A stretch of 64,000 nt of DNA from G965218495 sp965262785 (GCA_965262785.1 OZ253559.1:1550001-1614000), one strand, 5' to 3'. Numbered from the stretch's first letter, positions 9,762-19,009 are shown. Numbers and translations are program-made. Notes: a model not told the origin generated them from the letters alone.

Positions 9762-11931
9762 CTCTACTTCGCCATTTTATGACTCAAACAGTATAGGTGG
9801 ACACATTCTCCACATATAAGAAAAGGGTGTACTCCCGCCTGGCTGGCACTACTTTTCTAACGCCGTGCGCCTGCCTTAGTCCTGGCGCACGTAGCGTTGC
9901 CGATGCAGGCTGGGCGTGACGCCGCAGATGCGCGCTATCTGAGCCAGCTCTGCCCTTGGGCGCTCGTCCTGCACGTTGACAATCACCTGGCCCTGGGTGT
10001 CCTTTACGGTTGTCATCACCCGTTGCCAGGCGCTCAGCTTCTGGCGAAGCGTCTTCCAGCTGGTGTGGATGTCTTGCGCCTTCAATCGGGTCCGGATCAG
10101 GTGCACGGCGTGATAGGCATACACAGCTATACTGATGTGCGCTGCGATGCGTGCGTCCTTGCTGTGGTATAGCGGCCGCATCCCCAGTTCCGACTTCAAC
10201 GAGCGGAAGGTGGCCTCCACCTCGGACAGCCGCCAATACGTGGCTACAATGTGCTTAAGGTCCCATCCCGTCTGACTGGTGCGCAGCACGTAGCCCCCCA
10301 GGGCCTCATCGGCCTCTTCCCACTGCGTCTTGCGTGCAAACTTCACGGCCTTGGCGTTGGGGCCACTCCCTTCTACAACCGTCACTTCGTACTGATGAGA
10401 TACGCGGGCATATCGCTCTTTTATGCGTCCGACCTGCTCTACGACCTTCTTGAGCCGCTTGGTATGGTAGGGCTTCTGCAGCCCTTCGTGCAGCGAGGTG
10501 AGGGCTGCTTCCAGTAGCGTGCGCCGGCGCTGGAGGATCTGCTCTTCCTTGTGCTTTCTGGCTTCGCTGACGGCATAGAGCAGCATCTCCTGCTTCTTTT
10601 GCTGCAACTGCCACACGCGTACGGCGTGTCCAGCCTGCGTGGTCAGCGTACTGTCGGGCTCCCGCTCTGGCGGCAGGGGCCGCTTACCCCGGTGTACGCA
10701 GATCCAGTCGTAGCCCTGTTCTGCCAGCCAGGACACGTTTGCTTCCGTAGCGATCCCTGCATCCATGACCACCGTCGGCTTCTGGCCGTCCACGCTGGCG
10801 TTCAGACGCTCGATAGCGTCCTGCAGCGTGCCGGGCTCCGAGACGTTGCCGGGCAAGATCTCGCAGGTGCGCGGGAAGCCCGCGCCATCGAGCACCAGCC
10901 CGAGCGTCACCAGCGGACAATCGGAACGCTTTTGCTTCGAACGTCCATAGGCCAGGTACTCGCCGTGCTGTCGGCCATGGTAATGGGTGTTGGTCAGGTC
11001 ATAAAAAACAACGGTCTCCGGCAGGCTCAAGAGCGTCCGCTCCTTTTGGAAGAGCGCTTGCTGAATCGCTTGGTTGTGCTCCCAGAGCAGGTCCCCAATG
11101 CGATACAGCTTCGCTAACGACACTTTCCTGCCGGGGCGCAGCCCCAGCAGGTCCAGCGTCGTCGACCTGCTTTGCAACCACTGAAGCGTAGCCCGTTCGC
11201 TGTTGGGATGCAGCATGCGTGCGACCACCAGCGCTACGGCCAGGCGCGCGTCGCGCTCCTTGGCACCGGCCTGGATCAGCGTGTCTTTCAGTCCCAGATC
11301 CTCAAGCGCCTGAAGGCAGACGCGCTCTGCGCCCACGCTGCGAGCATGCTCCGGGTGCTCAAGGGAGTCCATGTCCACCGTCATGACGCTGTCAGGCTCA
11401 CCCTCCGGCTTCGCGTGTGCACCTATGCCGCGTGCGCGTAGCTGCGCGACAATGGCTTCGGCGGTGTGCTGCAGGTCGGGATCGAACACGAGCGTCGGCT
11501 GCCCCTGCAACAAATTCTCTATGTGAAGCACCAAGGTGCCCCACTGGTCACGGGGCGTGTCAAAGTGTACGCCCAGGTTCAGCAGGGTCGACTGGCGCAC
11601 CTTCCCGCCGATGCGGTCGCTGCGTACCAGGCGGTAGCTGTGTCGCGCTTCACCTTTCTTTGCGTGGGTCTTGGTCGCCCGTATGTACATGGTGTCTGCA
11701 GTTCAATGCCGACTCCAAGATAGTGCATGGGCGCACCTGTAGCAAGTCCCTACCAACAATCCTGGCACTACAATGGCCTTTTTCAGCCGAATACGCTAAA
11801 CTTCACGCATTCTTCACCATATAGCCGAGAAATACGGCTGAAAAGGGGCTGAAAAGGGCGAAAAGTGGGCTGGGAGTACCTGGTTTAGCCCCCCTTCGGC
11901 CACGGTTGGTTCCCAAAATGGCGAAGTCGGG
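9762..11931 (-). mobile_element. IS1634-type insertion sequence A
   Basis: 2170-bp element inserted in IS1595 copy 2. Comparison with copy 1, which reads ctgcctctgagaatc without interruption, gives the exact insertion point. CTCT is present on both sides (9758-9761 and 11932-11935) as target duplication. Terminal inverted repeat: CTCTACTTCGCCATTTT on the left, CCCGACTTCGCCATTTT on the right (reverse complement). It carries one transposase gene. Confidence 0.85.
9876..11690 (-). CDS. IS1634-family transposase A
   Basis: 604-aa DDE transposase, full length. Motifs: SVGAERVCLQALEDLGL in the N-terminal third, VVFYDLTNTHYHGRQHG around the first catalytic Asp, YGRSKQKRSDCPLVTLGL, VVMDAGIATEANVSWL around the second Asp, and YWRLSEVEATFRSLKSELGMRPLYHS around the catalytic Glu. 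It is a clear paralogue of the transposase at 15223-17037 (same length, same motif order) but many residues differ, so the two arrived independently rather than by recent duplication. Confidence 0.92.
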   Translation of the reverse strand: MYIRATKTHAKKGEARHSYRLVRSDRIGGKVRQSTLLNLGVHFDTPRDQWGTLVLHIENLLQGQPTLVFDPDLQHTAEAIVAQLRARGIGAHAKPEGEPDSVMTVDMDSLEHPEHARSVGAERVCLQALEDLGLKDTLIQAGAKERDARLAVALVVARMLHPNSERATLQWLQSRSTTLDLLGLRPGRKVSLAKLYRIGDLLWEHNQAIQQALFQKERTLLSLPETVVFYDLTNTHYHGRQHGEYLAYGRSKQKRSDCPLVTLGLVLDGAGFPRTCEILPGNVSEPGTLQDAIERLNASVDGQKPTVVMDAGIATEANVSWLAEQGYDWICVHRGKRPLPPEREPDSTLTTQAGHAVRVWQLQQKKQEMLLYAVSEARKHKEEQILQRRRTLLEAALTSLHEGLQKPYHTKRLKKVVEQVGRIKERYARVSHQYEVTVVEGSGPNAKAVKFARKTQWEEADEALGGYVLRTSQTGWDLKHIVATYWRLSEVEATFRSLKSELGMRPLYHSKDARIAAHISIAVYAYHAVHLIRTRLKAQDIHTSWKTLRQKLSAWQRVMTTVKDTQGQVIVNVQDERPRAELAQIARICGVTPSLHRQRYVRQD

Positions 11932-11935
11932 CTCT

Positions 11936-12264
11936 GAGAATCTGGCTGTGGGCGATGAAACCACGAGCCTTCGGGGCGAATCCGGCACAAAGCTTCACCG
12001 CGATCTTGGCGTAACGCAAACGACGGCGCGGTGCATGCTTCAGCGCATTCGGAAGGGCTTGGTGCGCCGAAGCGCGACGCCTTTGAGGGTCGCGTAGAGG
12101 TGGGCGAGGCGTACTTCGGCACCCCTGAAAGAATAAGCACGAGTGGAAGCGGGCGAATCTTGGACGCGGGCCGGGCGGCGGAAGTCGTCGTGAAAGACCA
12201 CAAGTCGGAGCAAATTCGCGCCGAGGTGGTGCCGGTTACACGCTCGCCCGCGCCGAAAGTCAGC
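11936..12264 (+). pseudogene. IS1595-type transposase copy 2, internal fragment
   Basis: Continuation of the split copy 2: ENLAVGDETTSLRGESG, KLHRDLGVTQTTA, then a further 2-base shift near 12065 (copy 1 reads LVPNADAFE, this copy LVRRSATPL), after which EGRVEVGEAYFGTPE and VVKDHKSEQIRAEVVPVTRSPAP follow in another frame. Homology stops at about 12264. More decayed than copy 1. Confidence 0.8.
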
Positions 12265-12341
12265 GACCCTGTTGCGACCTGCGTGCGGACCGCACGCCTA
12301 ACGTGGACCTGGGTTATCTTGACCGTACGTTCGCCAAGCCC

Positions 12342-12725
12342 ATGGTACCCTACGTAGCCACAACGGAAAACATCAAGGTGACGGTTCGCCCCGTCTATCT
12401 GGACAGCAAGACCAGCTATTTCGCGCGACGCTTTGTGTTTGGCTACTTCGTCAAGATTGAGAACAAGGGCGACAATCCTGTCCGCCTTCTCCGGCGCCAT
12501 TGGCGCATCCAGGAGCAGGGAGGACGGCTTCAGGTAGTGGACGGGGCTGGGGTAATTGGGCAGCAGCCACTGATCGCGCCTGGTGACGAGCACACGTACA
12601 CGAGCTATAGCGTGTTGGGTACCTTCACCGGTACCATGGAAGGCCATTACACCATGGAGCGCAATAGCGGAGAGCACTTCCGGGTCGAGATTCCCCGGTT
12701 CGACCTGCGGGCTATGGCGAACTAG
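12342..12725 (+). CDS. apaG: ApaG domain protein
   Basis: A 127-aa ApaG protein, a small fibronectin-type-III-like beta-sandwich associated historically with Co2+/Mg2+ homeostasis and Ap4A metabolism; its biochemical role is not settled. Signatures: ENIKVTVRPVYLD, FGYFVKIENKGDNPVRLLRRHWRI, and the typical GEHTYTSYSVLGTFTGTMEGHYTM segment with the G-x-M-x-G-x-Y motif. I choose ATG 12342 from the family length of about 125 aa; the frame is open upstream. Its 5' flank is the truncated end of IS1595 copy 2, so the native promoter may have been lost or replaced. The 3' end overlaps the convergent neighbour by 14 bp. Confidence 0.92.
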   Translation: MVPYVATTENIKVTVRPVYLDSKTSYFARRFVFGYFVKIENKGDNPVRLLRRHWRIQEQGGRLQVVDGAGVIGQQPLIAPGDEHTYTSYSVLGTFTGTMEGHYTMERNSGEHFRVEIPRFDLRAMAN

Positions 12726-13881
12726 GAACGGCAGTGGCCAGCGTGCTCGCAAGTGGAGGCAGGCGCGTCTGGCTGGGCGCACGGGCGCGCACCATATACG
12801 CCTCTCGGACTCCCCGGTGCTGCGCAGGCGCTTCAGCTGCTTCAATGATCAGCGCATGGTCCAGGCTATTGACGCGATCGCATCCGGCACGGATCGCATC
12901 CATTGAGATCTTAAGCGCCACATCAACGGGCATGCGCTCAGGATTGATGTCAAGCCCGAAGTATCCGTCATATCCGTGCATTTTGAGCGTATACAGCCCG
13001 GCTTCCATCTGTTCCGGTGCTATTAGGCCGACGTTAAGGTCCTGGTCATAGTTGCCCAGCGGCTGGCTGTTCCAATGCGTATGTGCGAGGCGCGCCTCCG
13101 ATAGTGGCCAGCTCAGGGCGTACGGCACATCCTCGAATCCCATGAGCAGGTGGCCGATTTCGGGATTCATGCACATCAATGTGTGCCCGTCCCGCAGCAG
13201 GCTGCGGTTCTTTTCGTCCTGAAGCAAGGACTCTACCTGCCGCCCCAACAGCACGCCTTCCGGCGTAAGGCCATAGAGAATGTGGCCCCGCGGCTCGTAA
13301 GGCTTTGGTTCAAATGCGATGCGGACGCCAGGCACGGCATCCATGGCTTCCGCCAGCCCCGCTGCGAACCGGTGGCGCATGGCGGCCATGTTGATGCCAA
13401 ACGGATTTTCGTAGCCGTCAATGCCAGGCCAAACGATGGAAAAGTCGCAGTCCAAGGCCGCGGCCAGTTCCAAGGAGCGTTTGGTGCGGTCAATGGCGGT
13501 TTGGCGCACCACCGGGTCCGGGTTCGAGAGTGACCCAAACTCAAACTGGGGGTCGTAGAACAGGAGCGGGATCACAGTGATTAGCCGTATGCCACTGTCC
13601 CGCGAAAAGCACCGCCACGTTTCGAGATTTTGTTCGTTGATTTCGTTGGGATAGTGTGCTTCAAGTCCATCGAGGCCGTAATCCTTAAGGCTGGCGGCGA
13701 TGTCCAGGCGTGCCTCGATGGACAGGTCCGGCTTGTACTTGCCGTGAAAGCGCGAGTCGGGTGGCGAAAAAAACCAAATCCCGGCAGTAAACCGCGGCTT
13801 CAGTTCGAAGTCGTTGAGGTGTGCAACCAGTAATTCACCGCTTCGTGGCAGCGCCTGCGCGCGCAAATCTCTTAGGGGCAT
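12712..13881 (-). CDS. Xylose-isomerase-like TIM-barrel sugar isomerase
   Basis: 389 aa. The order of motifs follows class I xylose isomerases: GLEAHYPNEIN at the active-site histidine position, IAFEPKPYEPRGH (metal-binding Glu and Lys), MCMNPEIGHLLMG (second metal Glu), YDQDLNVG (two metal Asp residues) and YFGLDINPERM (last Asp). One ligand position looks changed: the isomerase HIDLNGQ motif reads AHTHWNSQ, so the usual Asp is His. Overall identity seems too low to name it xylA with confidence; it may act on another aldose/ketose pair. No sugar kinase lies beside it. It is convergent with apaG, overlapping 14 bp. Confidence 0.72.
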   Translation of the reverse strand: MPLRDLRAQALPRSGELLVAHLNDFELKPRFTAGIWFFSPPDSRFHGKYKPDLSIEARLDIAASLKDYGLDGLEAHYPNEINEQNLETWRCFSRDSGIRLITVIPLLFYDPQFEFGSLSNPDPVVRQTAIDRTKRSLELAAALDCDFSIVWPGIDGYENPFGINMAAMRHRFAAGLAEAMDAVPGVRIAFEPKPYEPRGHILYGLTPEGVLLGRQVESLLQDEKNRSLLRDGHTLMCMNPEIGHLLMGFEDVPYALSWPLSEARLAHTHWNSQPLGNYDQDLNVGLIAPEQMEAGLYTLKMHGYDGYFGLDINPERMPVDVALKISMDAIRAGCDRVNSLDHALIIEAAEAPAQHRGVREAYMVRARAPSQTRLPPLASTLATAVPSSP

Positions 13882-13933
13882 GGGTCACTATCGATGGACT
13901 GGCCCTAAGATACCTAGGTTGCACCTTATTGCT

Positions 13934-15079
13934 CTAGCGGCGCGACCCACGCCCTTGATGGTGCTCTTGGTAGTGCATCTGAAGCCAGTCTTCCCCATAA
14001 TCGTTGCCTGGGTCACGTACGATGCTGTGCACGTGATTGGCACCACTACCCCCGACGCCGCGTTCGCGAACATATTCGATGAGGATAGATGGGCCATGCA
14101 CGCGGTAGTAGTAGCGCTTGCGGATGTCATCGGTCGGGCCCATCCAGGCAAAGTGCAGAGTTGCTAAGCCGTCTCCCTCGATTTCTTCCAGGTGGGACTC
14201 GGCAGCATCGTGATCCGCATTACGCACGTATTCTGCGATCAGGTGGCCGAGTAGCTGTTGCTGCTCCGCGCTGAGGTCTGCTGCCACAAGGCCTTCATAC
14301 TGATTCAGGCTGGCTTTACGGCCCGGGCCTTCCTGGATATCCCGCGGAATCTCCGCAGCGATGACGGCCTGGACTCGTTGCGTACCAGTAAGTGACTGCA
14401 CGAGTTCAAAGCCGCGCTCCACCTCGTGCGAAAGCGCACGAAACCCGGCGTACGGGCCTGTAGTGATCTCGTAAGGCTCGGCGCCGAGGAACAGAGGTGT
14501 AAAGGCGACCTGGTCGTCCACCACCGTGAATGATGCTGCGAGGTGGTGGCCCGTGAGGAGCCATCCCCAGCGGGCATCCGAGCGCGGATCTCCAAAGAAC
14601 GCGGCCCAGTAGTTTTCTGAATTCCAGCTTTCAATGAGTCGCGACATGCGGTCGCTCCCACTGCCTTCGCGCTTACGCGCCTCAGCCGACAGTACATCAT
14701 CAATCCAGATGATTCCTGCAATCTTGTGGTATCCCTGACTGCTCGTTGAAGCGCGCAGCAGATCATGGAGTGACTGGCGCTGTACGTCGCTAAGGTCGCC
14801 CATGCGAAGCCCCCCGCGGTCATACATAGCACTGGGCAGGTTGCTCCACCGCGTTCGGGCTTCGATGTCGTCAATCGCGAATAGCGCCGATTGGCGCTGC
14901 GCATCGCTCAGTCCACCCAGAAAGGCGGCAGCATTCGCAGTCATCTGCGCCGCAGAAGTGGGCGCGTCAGGTGAAGGCTGCAGCGCTGTTACCGCCCTGG
15001 AGGGTAACATGTGCTCACCTTCAACGCTGCAGGCGGCAACAAGGATATTCAGCGTAAGGACAACGGAGGCGAAGCGCAT
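13934..15079 (-). CDS. DUF3500 family lipoprotein
   Basis: 381 aa with a lipoprotein signal (LNILVAAC, Cys near residue 17). The body matches DUF3500: FAIDDIEARTRWSNLPSAMYDRGG, GDLSDVQRQSLHDLLRASTSSQGYHKI, WGWLLTGHHLAASFTVVDDQVAFTPLFLGAEP, and a His-rich C-terminus (MHYQEHHQGRGSRR). Proteins of this family are secreted and their function is not established. It lies immediately left of an IS1634-type element, whose left end is at 15131, 51 bp before the start codon, so its promoter has probably been displaced. Confidence 0.85.
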   Translation of the reverse strand: MRFASVVLTLNILVAACSVEGEHMLPSRAVTALQPSPDAPTSAAQMTANAAAFLGGLSDAQRQSALFAIDDIEARTRWSNLPSAMYDRGGLRMGDLSDVQRQSLHDLLRASTSSQGYHKIAGIIWIDDVLSAEARKREGSGSDRMSRLIESWNSENYWAAFFGDPRSDARWGWLLTGHHLAASFTVVDDQVAFTPLFLGAEPYEITTGPYAGFRALSHEVERGFELVQSLTGTQRVQAVIAAEIPRDIQEGPGRKASLNQYEGLVAADLSAEQQQLLGHLIAEYVRNADHDAAESHLEEIEGDGLATLHFAWMGPTDDIRKRYYYRVHGPSILIEYVRERGVGGSGANHVHSIVRDPGNDYGEDWLQMHYQEHHQGRGSRR

Positions 15080-15130
15080 GGCTTGTGACAGTGGCAGTTA
15101 GTTGCTGGAGTAGGTCTTTGACGTACGTAA

Positions 15131-17218
15131 CGGAACTTTGTCACTTTATTTTTTCCAAGAGCCAGTAAGTACCCTTCAGACAGTCACTTACGAAAACTGT
15201 CTTTTTCTATAGCACTACCATTTCAGGGTCGTTTTGTGTGCGCCTTGTAGGTGTAGTTGTGAGGCTTGAGGCCCATAATCATGGCGATCTGGCGCTGGAG
15301 CGGACCTTGGTCTGCATCCTTCTTCAACAGAATGCAGGAGCGCCGGTCTGTTGGCAATACGGTCGTGATCCGGTGCCACCGGTTCAGCTCAAACTGCAGC
15401 GTGGTCCAGCTGCTGTGGAGGTCATACTGCTTCAGCTTCGTGCGAATGAGTTGCACCGCCTGATAGGCCAGTACCGAGAGGAAGATGTGTGTCCGGATGC
15501 GCTCATCCTTGCTGTGGTATAGGGGACGCATGCCCAACTCGGACTTCAGCGAACGAAACGTGCGCTCGATGTCTGCAAGCTTCCAGTATGTGCGTGCGAT
15601 TTGCGAGGCAGACCAGTCCGTGTGGCTGGTATGCAGGATGTAGCCGCCCGATGCTTGCGTCTGCTGCTCAAACGCAGACAGGTGCGTAAAGGTGACCGCC
15701 TTCGCGTGCGTACTGTCCTTTTTGCGCAAGACATCGATCTTGTACTGGTACGAGACGCGCTTATGCCTTTCGAGCTCGCGACCGAGTCTGCGTTGCACCT
15801 TGTCGTATTCCTTGACGCAGCGGGGCTTGGAGAGTCCCTCGTGCAGGGTTTTCAGCGCAGCCTCGAACTTTGCGCGCCTGGTGTTCAGTATGCGATCACC
15901 GGTGGCCTTGCGTGCCTCGCTATGCAGGTAGACTTGCAGCGTTCCCTCTTGCTGCTCCAGGCGCCAGGCTTTGATGGAGACCCCGCTTTGTGTATTCCAG
16001 CACTCCTCCGGCGGGCGTTCAGGGGGTGGCGGCGCCTGCGTGCGCTGCACACAGATCCAATCCAGTCCCTTCGACCGCAAGTACGCCACATTGGCGCGCG
16101 TGGCTATGCCCGCGTCCATGATGACGGTCGCACGAGCGCCATTGAGCCTCTCCATGGCCTGTTGAAGCGTCTTTGGTTCGCTGGCATTGCCAGCAAGGAC
16201 GGCTGCGCCACGCACAAAGCCGGACGCGTCCAGCATTAAGGCCAACGTCACCAACGGACAATCCGATCGCTTTTCCTTGCTTCGTCCATACGCCAGGAGC
16301 GTGCCTTTCTTGCGACCCGTGTAGAATGTGTTGGTCAGATCATACAAGATGAGCGTCTCACTAAAGCCCAACAGCCGCTGCGCATTGCCATAGAGTCCGT
16401 CCATAAGCGCTTCGCGCAGCGCATACAGCCGATCGCCTACCCGGTACAGCGTACTTGCGCACGGGGCCTCCAGCTGCACCAGCTCCAAAATGGCGGAGGC
16501 CTTCATCATCCACTGGTACGTATGCGCCTCACTTCCGGGCGACAACATGCGCCCAACCACCAGAACCAGGGCCATGCGAATAGCATCTTCTCGCATGCCC
16601 AGCGCGCGTAGCAGCGCCGTGAAGCCGAGTTGCTCCAAGGCTTGCAGGCATACGCGCTCGCCGCCGACCGTGCGTGTATCCGGATGATGCACTGCGTCGG
16701 TAATGATGGCGTCGCGGTCGTCGCGTCCGGCGTCCACATCGTAGTCCTTCTCACGCAGCCGGCGCACGATCTCGTCCACGGCGCATTCGATCTTCTCATC
16801 CTCCAGCGGTAGTGCGCGCTGTCCGCGCAGTGCCAGCTCAACCCGCTTGGTTACGGTGGGCCAGTCGGCTTCGGCAATGTCAAAGTCCTGTCCAAGGTTC
16901 AGGATGGTTTTTTGATTGGGCTGGCCATTGACACGTCGGCATTCGAGCAGTCCGTATCCGGTGCGTTGCGTTGCATCTTTGAGCTTGTAGACTCTCCTGC
17001 GGATGTACACGGCGCAGTCGTATTGGCCTGCGCCCAATATAGCGGGTGGGGGCGTTGCCTGTGTGAAGTATTGATGAATAACACTAAAATAGCACTACAA
17101 CAGACTTCATCAATAATAACGGTTATAAACCCTATGAGTACTAGATGATAATCGAGTTAAAGTCGCCTATTTTAACCGTGCCCACACCTCGTCCCTCGGC
17201 AAAAGTGACAAACTTCCG
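15131..17218 (-). mobile_element. IS1634-type insertion sequence B
   Basis: 2088-bp element. The ends are CGGAACTTTGTCACTTT (left) and CGGAAGTTTGTCACTTT (right, reverse complement), 16 of 17 identical. A GTAA direct duplication flanks it at 15127-15130 and 17219-17222. It carries one intact transposase and about 180 bp of apparently non-coding sequence at its right end. Confidence 0.85.
15223..17037 (-). CDS. IS1634-family transposase B
   Basis: 604-aa DDE transposase with TLILYDLTNTFYTGRKKG, YGRSKEKRSDCPLVTLAL, TVIMDAGIATRANVAYL and YWKLADIERTFRSLKSELG (catalytic Asp, Asp and Glu regions). The frame is intact from ATG 17037; a later start at the VYIRRRVY region, as in the paralogue's MYIRATKT, is also possible. 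Paralogue of the 9876-11690 gene. Confidence 0.92.
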   Translation of the reverse strand: MGAGQYDCAVYIRRRVYKLKDATQRTGYGLLECRRVNGQPNQKTILNLGQDFDIAEADWPTVTKRVELALRGQRALPLEDEKIECAVDEIVRRLREKDYDVDAGRDDRDAIITDAVHHPDTRTVGGERVCLQALEQLGFTALLRALGMREDAIRMALVLVVGRMLSPGSEAHTYQWMMKASAILELVQLEAPCASTLYRVGDRLYALREALMDGLYGNAQRLLGFSETLILYDLTNTFYTGRKKGTLLAYGRSKEKRSDCPLVTLALMLDASGFVRGAAVLAGNASEPKTLQQAMERLNGARATVIMDAGIATRANVAYLRSKGLDWICVQRTQAPPPPERPPEECWNTQSGVSIKAWRLEQQEGTLQVYLHSEARKATGDRILNTRRAKFEAALKTLHEGLSKPRCVKEYDKVQRRLGRELERHKRVSYQYKIDVLRKKDSTHAKAVTFTHLSAFEQQTQASGGYILHTSHTDWSASQIARTYWKLADIERTFRSLKSELGMRPLYHSKDERIRTHIFLSVLAYQAVQLIRTKLKQYDLHSSWTTLQFELNRWHRITTVLPTDRRSCILLKKDADQGPLQRQIAMIMGLKPHNYTYKAHTKRP

Positions 17219-17320
17219 GTAAGTGGCAAGGTACTTCAATATCTGCAGCATTCCATTGTTCTACCGCCATGGTGAGCGGTGAGGGCAAGACAGCGACTAC
17301 AGCGCGGCCCGCAGGGACCG

Positions 17321-19009
17321 CTATCTTACCAGGAGCATGCGCTGCTGCCTGCTAGCTCCATCGGTCTCCAGACGATATAGGTATACGCCGCTAGCGAGTC
17401 CGGTCGCGTCAAAGTACATCTCATGGCGTCCCGTCTCCATGTATCCGTCGACAAGCAACGTAAGCTCACGGCCAAGCAGGTCGTAAACCGCTAGGCGGAC
17501 AAGTCCAGCGCTATCCAGGGTGAAGCTGAGGGTTGTAGCCGGGTTAAAGGGGTTGGGATAGTTCTGATGCAGTGCAATGCCGTCTGGAAGCGACGTAGTG
17601 CTTTCCGTTGCCGTGGGTGGCAGCTCAATCACTCCCTTGGGCGAGAGGTCTTTACCCCGTAGACCGGGATAGTCCCGTGCGTAGCGGTACACCCGAAAAA
17701 GCAGATTCTGGAGGATGGGCGTCGGACTCGGGTCATTGGGGACAAAGGTAGGGATAGGCTCATCGCGTGCCAAGGGACCTCCACGAATCACAGGGTTGAC
17801 GTACTCCCACACTTTGTTTTCGTTGGAATCAATCTCAAGGATCCGGCCTGTCATGCCCTCAAGGATCACCGTGTTTCCGTTGGGAAGGCGCTGCATTCCG
17901 GACGTGACCAAGGAAAACAGGTTGCCCGGATCACTATAGTGCCAGACTTCTATCGGCGGTTCGTAGGCGCCATCCATGCCCAGGTTGAAAAACACGTTGC
18001 CGTCGTAGTCGACGTTGTACGGCAGTGCAAGTTCTTGAACCGTAGAATACGCCGGGGGTGGTCGCATGCGCCCGTTGTCAAACACCATAACATTGCCCTC
18101 GCCCGGCAGACCTTTGCCTAGCCAATGTGGCGAATGGTTAAAGTAGAATCTTCGGTCTGCGGAATCCCCTGCCGCGTACATTTGCGGGTTGCCAAATCGG
18201 TATAGCAAGTCACCCTTGGCGCCTCGCGCTTCTTCGGTTGTGCTCCTTCGGTTTATGACCCACACTTCGCTGAAGTAGCCGGCACTCACCATGATGAGGT
18301 TGAGGTCCGCGTTGTAGTCCATGCCGTTAAAGTGCAACCAGGATCCACCTACCCCTGTGTTTACGTTGATCCGCCAGGGGTAGTCCTTTATATCACCGTA
18401 GTTAGGTTTGGCCGGGTCGTGGTTTTGCACGAGATGATCGAAGGCGTGCCACTCCCAGACGATTTCCGCGCTGTCGGGCGGCAACGGCTTAAGCTCAACG
18501 ATCCTCTCAGACCAGAGCACGGTGTCGGCCGTAAGGGCGGTTGTGTCAAATCCCACGGCAGCGAGCTCGGCGACGTTAATACGTTCCCAGGCCGTGGCTA
18601 GGACGTTGCCATTGGGCATAGGGACGACATCGTGATGCAGCATAATCTTCGGGCTAACGTGTTCGTACTGCCATAGGACGGTTCCGTCCCACGCAATCTC
18701 CTCCAGACGGCCGCCTTGGCCACCCTGGGCTACCCAGGAGTCCGGTGCAGCAGAGGCCCGTAGCAGGTTGCCGTTTTTCAGCAGGTGCACGGTTGTCCCG
18801 ACAAGGAAGTCATGGTCCCATCTGTTGACCATCTCTCCGTATTCGTTGATCAGGTAAGTGGACGGGTAAGTGAGCGGTGCCACCAGCGTGTAGCCGCCAA
18901 AGCCGCCGTCATCGTGCTGGAAGATGCCTACGGTACGGACCTGTCCGGTGGCAGGCGCAGTGCAGATCAAGCAGACTAGCAGGAACGTCGCAAGTTGGTT
19001 CATCGGCAT
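17321..19009 (-). CDS. Arylsulfotransferase-like protein with type IX secretion sorting domain
   Basis: 562 aa. After a signal peptide (MPMNQLATFLLVCLICTAPATG) comes a beta-propeller of arylsulfate-sulfotransferase type: GYTLVAPLTYPSTYLINEYGEMV, LLKNGNLLRA, HHDVVPMPNGNVLATAWE, WLHFNGMDYNADLNLIMVS, RLPNGNTVILEGMTGRILEID. The last 80 residues are a Por-type sorting domain (NYPNPFNPATTLSFTL, VYDLLGRELTLL, ASGVYLYRL), so it is probably exported by the type IX system. ASST enzymes move sulfate between phenolic compounds through a sulfo-histidine; the substrate is unknown here. I choose ATG 19009 because the signal peptide starts there; a GTG at 19090 overlaps the upstream stop. It follows the next gene directly, suggesting an operon. 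Confidence 0.82.
   Translation of the reverse strand: MPMNQLATFLLVCLICTAPATGQVRTVGIFQHDDGGFGGYTLVAPLTYPSTYLINEYGEMVNRWDHDFLVGTTVHLLKNGNLLRASAAPDSWVAQGGQGGRLEEIAWDGTVLWQYEHVSPKIMLHHDVVPMPNGNVLATAWERINVAELAAVGFDTTALTADTVLWSERIVELKPLPPDSAEIVWEWHAFDHLVQNHDPAKPNYGDIKDYPWRINVNTGVGGSWLHFNGMDYNADLNLIMVSAGYFSEVWVINRRSTTEEARGAKGDLLYRFGNPQMYAAGDSADRRFYFNHSPHWLGKGLPGEGNVMVFDNGRMRPPPAYSTVQELALPYNVDYDGNVFFNLGMDGAYEPPIEVWHYSDPGNLFSLVTSGMQRLPNGNTVILEGMTGRILEIDSNENKVWEYVNPVIRGGPLARDEPIPTFVPNDPSPTPILQNLLFRVYRYARDYPGLRGKDLSPKGVIELPPTATESTTSLPDGIALHQNYPNPFNPATTLSFTLDSAGLVRLAVYDLLGRELTLLVDGYMETGRHEMYFDATGLASGVYLYRLETDGASRQQRMLLVR

Larger units (their letters stand above)
9458..12264 (+). mobile_element. IS1595-type insertion sequence, copy 2 (split and truncated)
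   Basis: A second copy of the 1753-3009 element. Its left end CTACTTGAGAC is at 9458. Homology to copy 1 runs to 9761, is interrupted by an IS1634-type insertion (9762-11931), resumes at 11932, and stops at about 12264 (inside the copy 1 equivalent of about 2382), so the right third and terminal repeat are missing. The homology ends about 78 bp before the apaG start codon. Confidence 0.8.
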
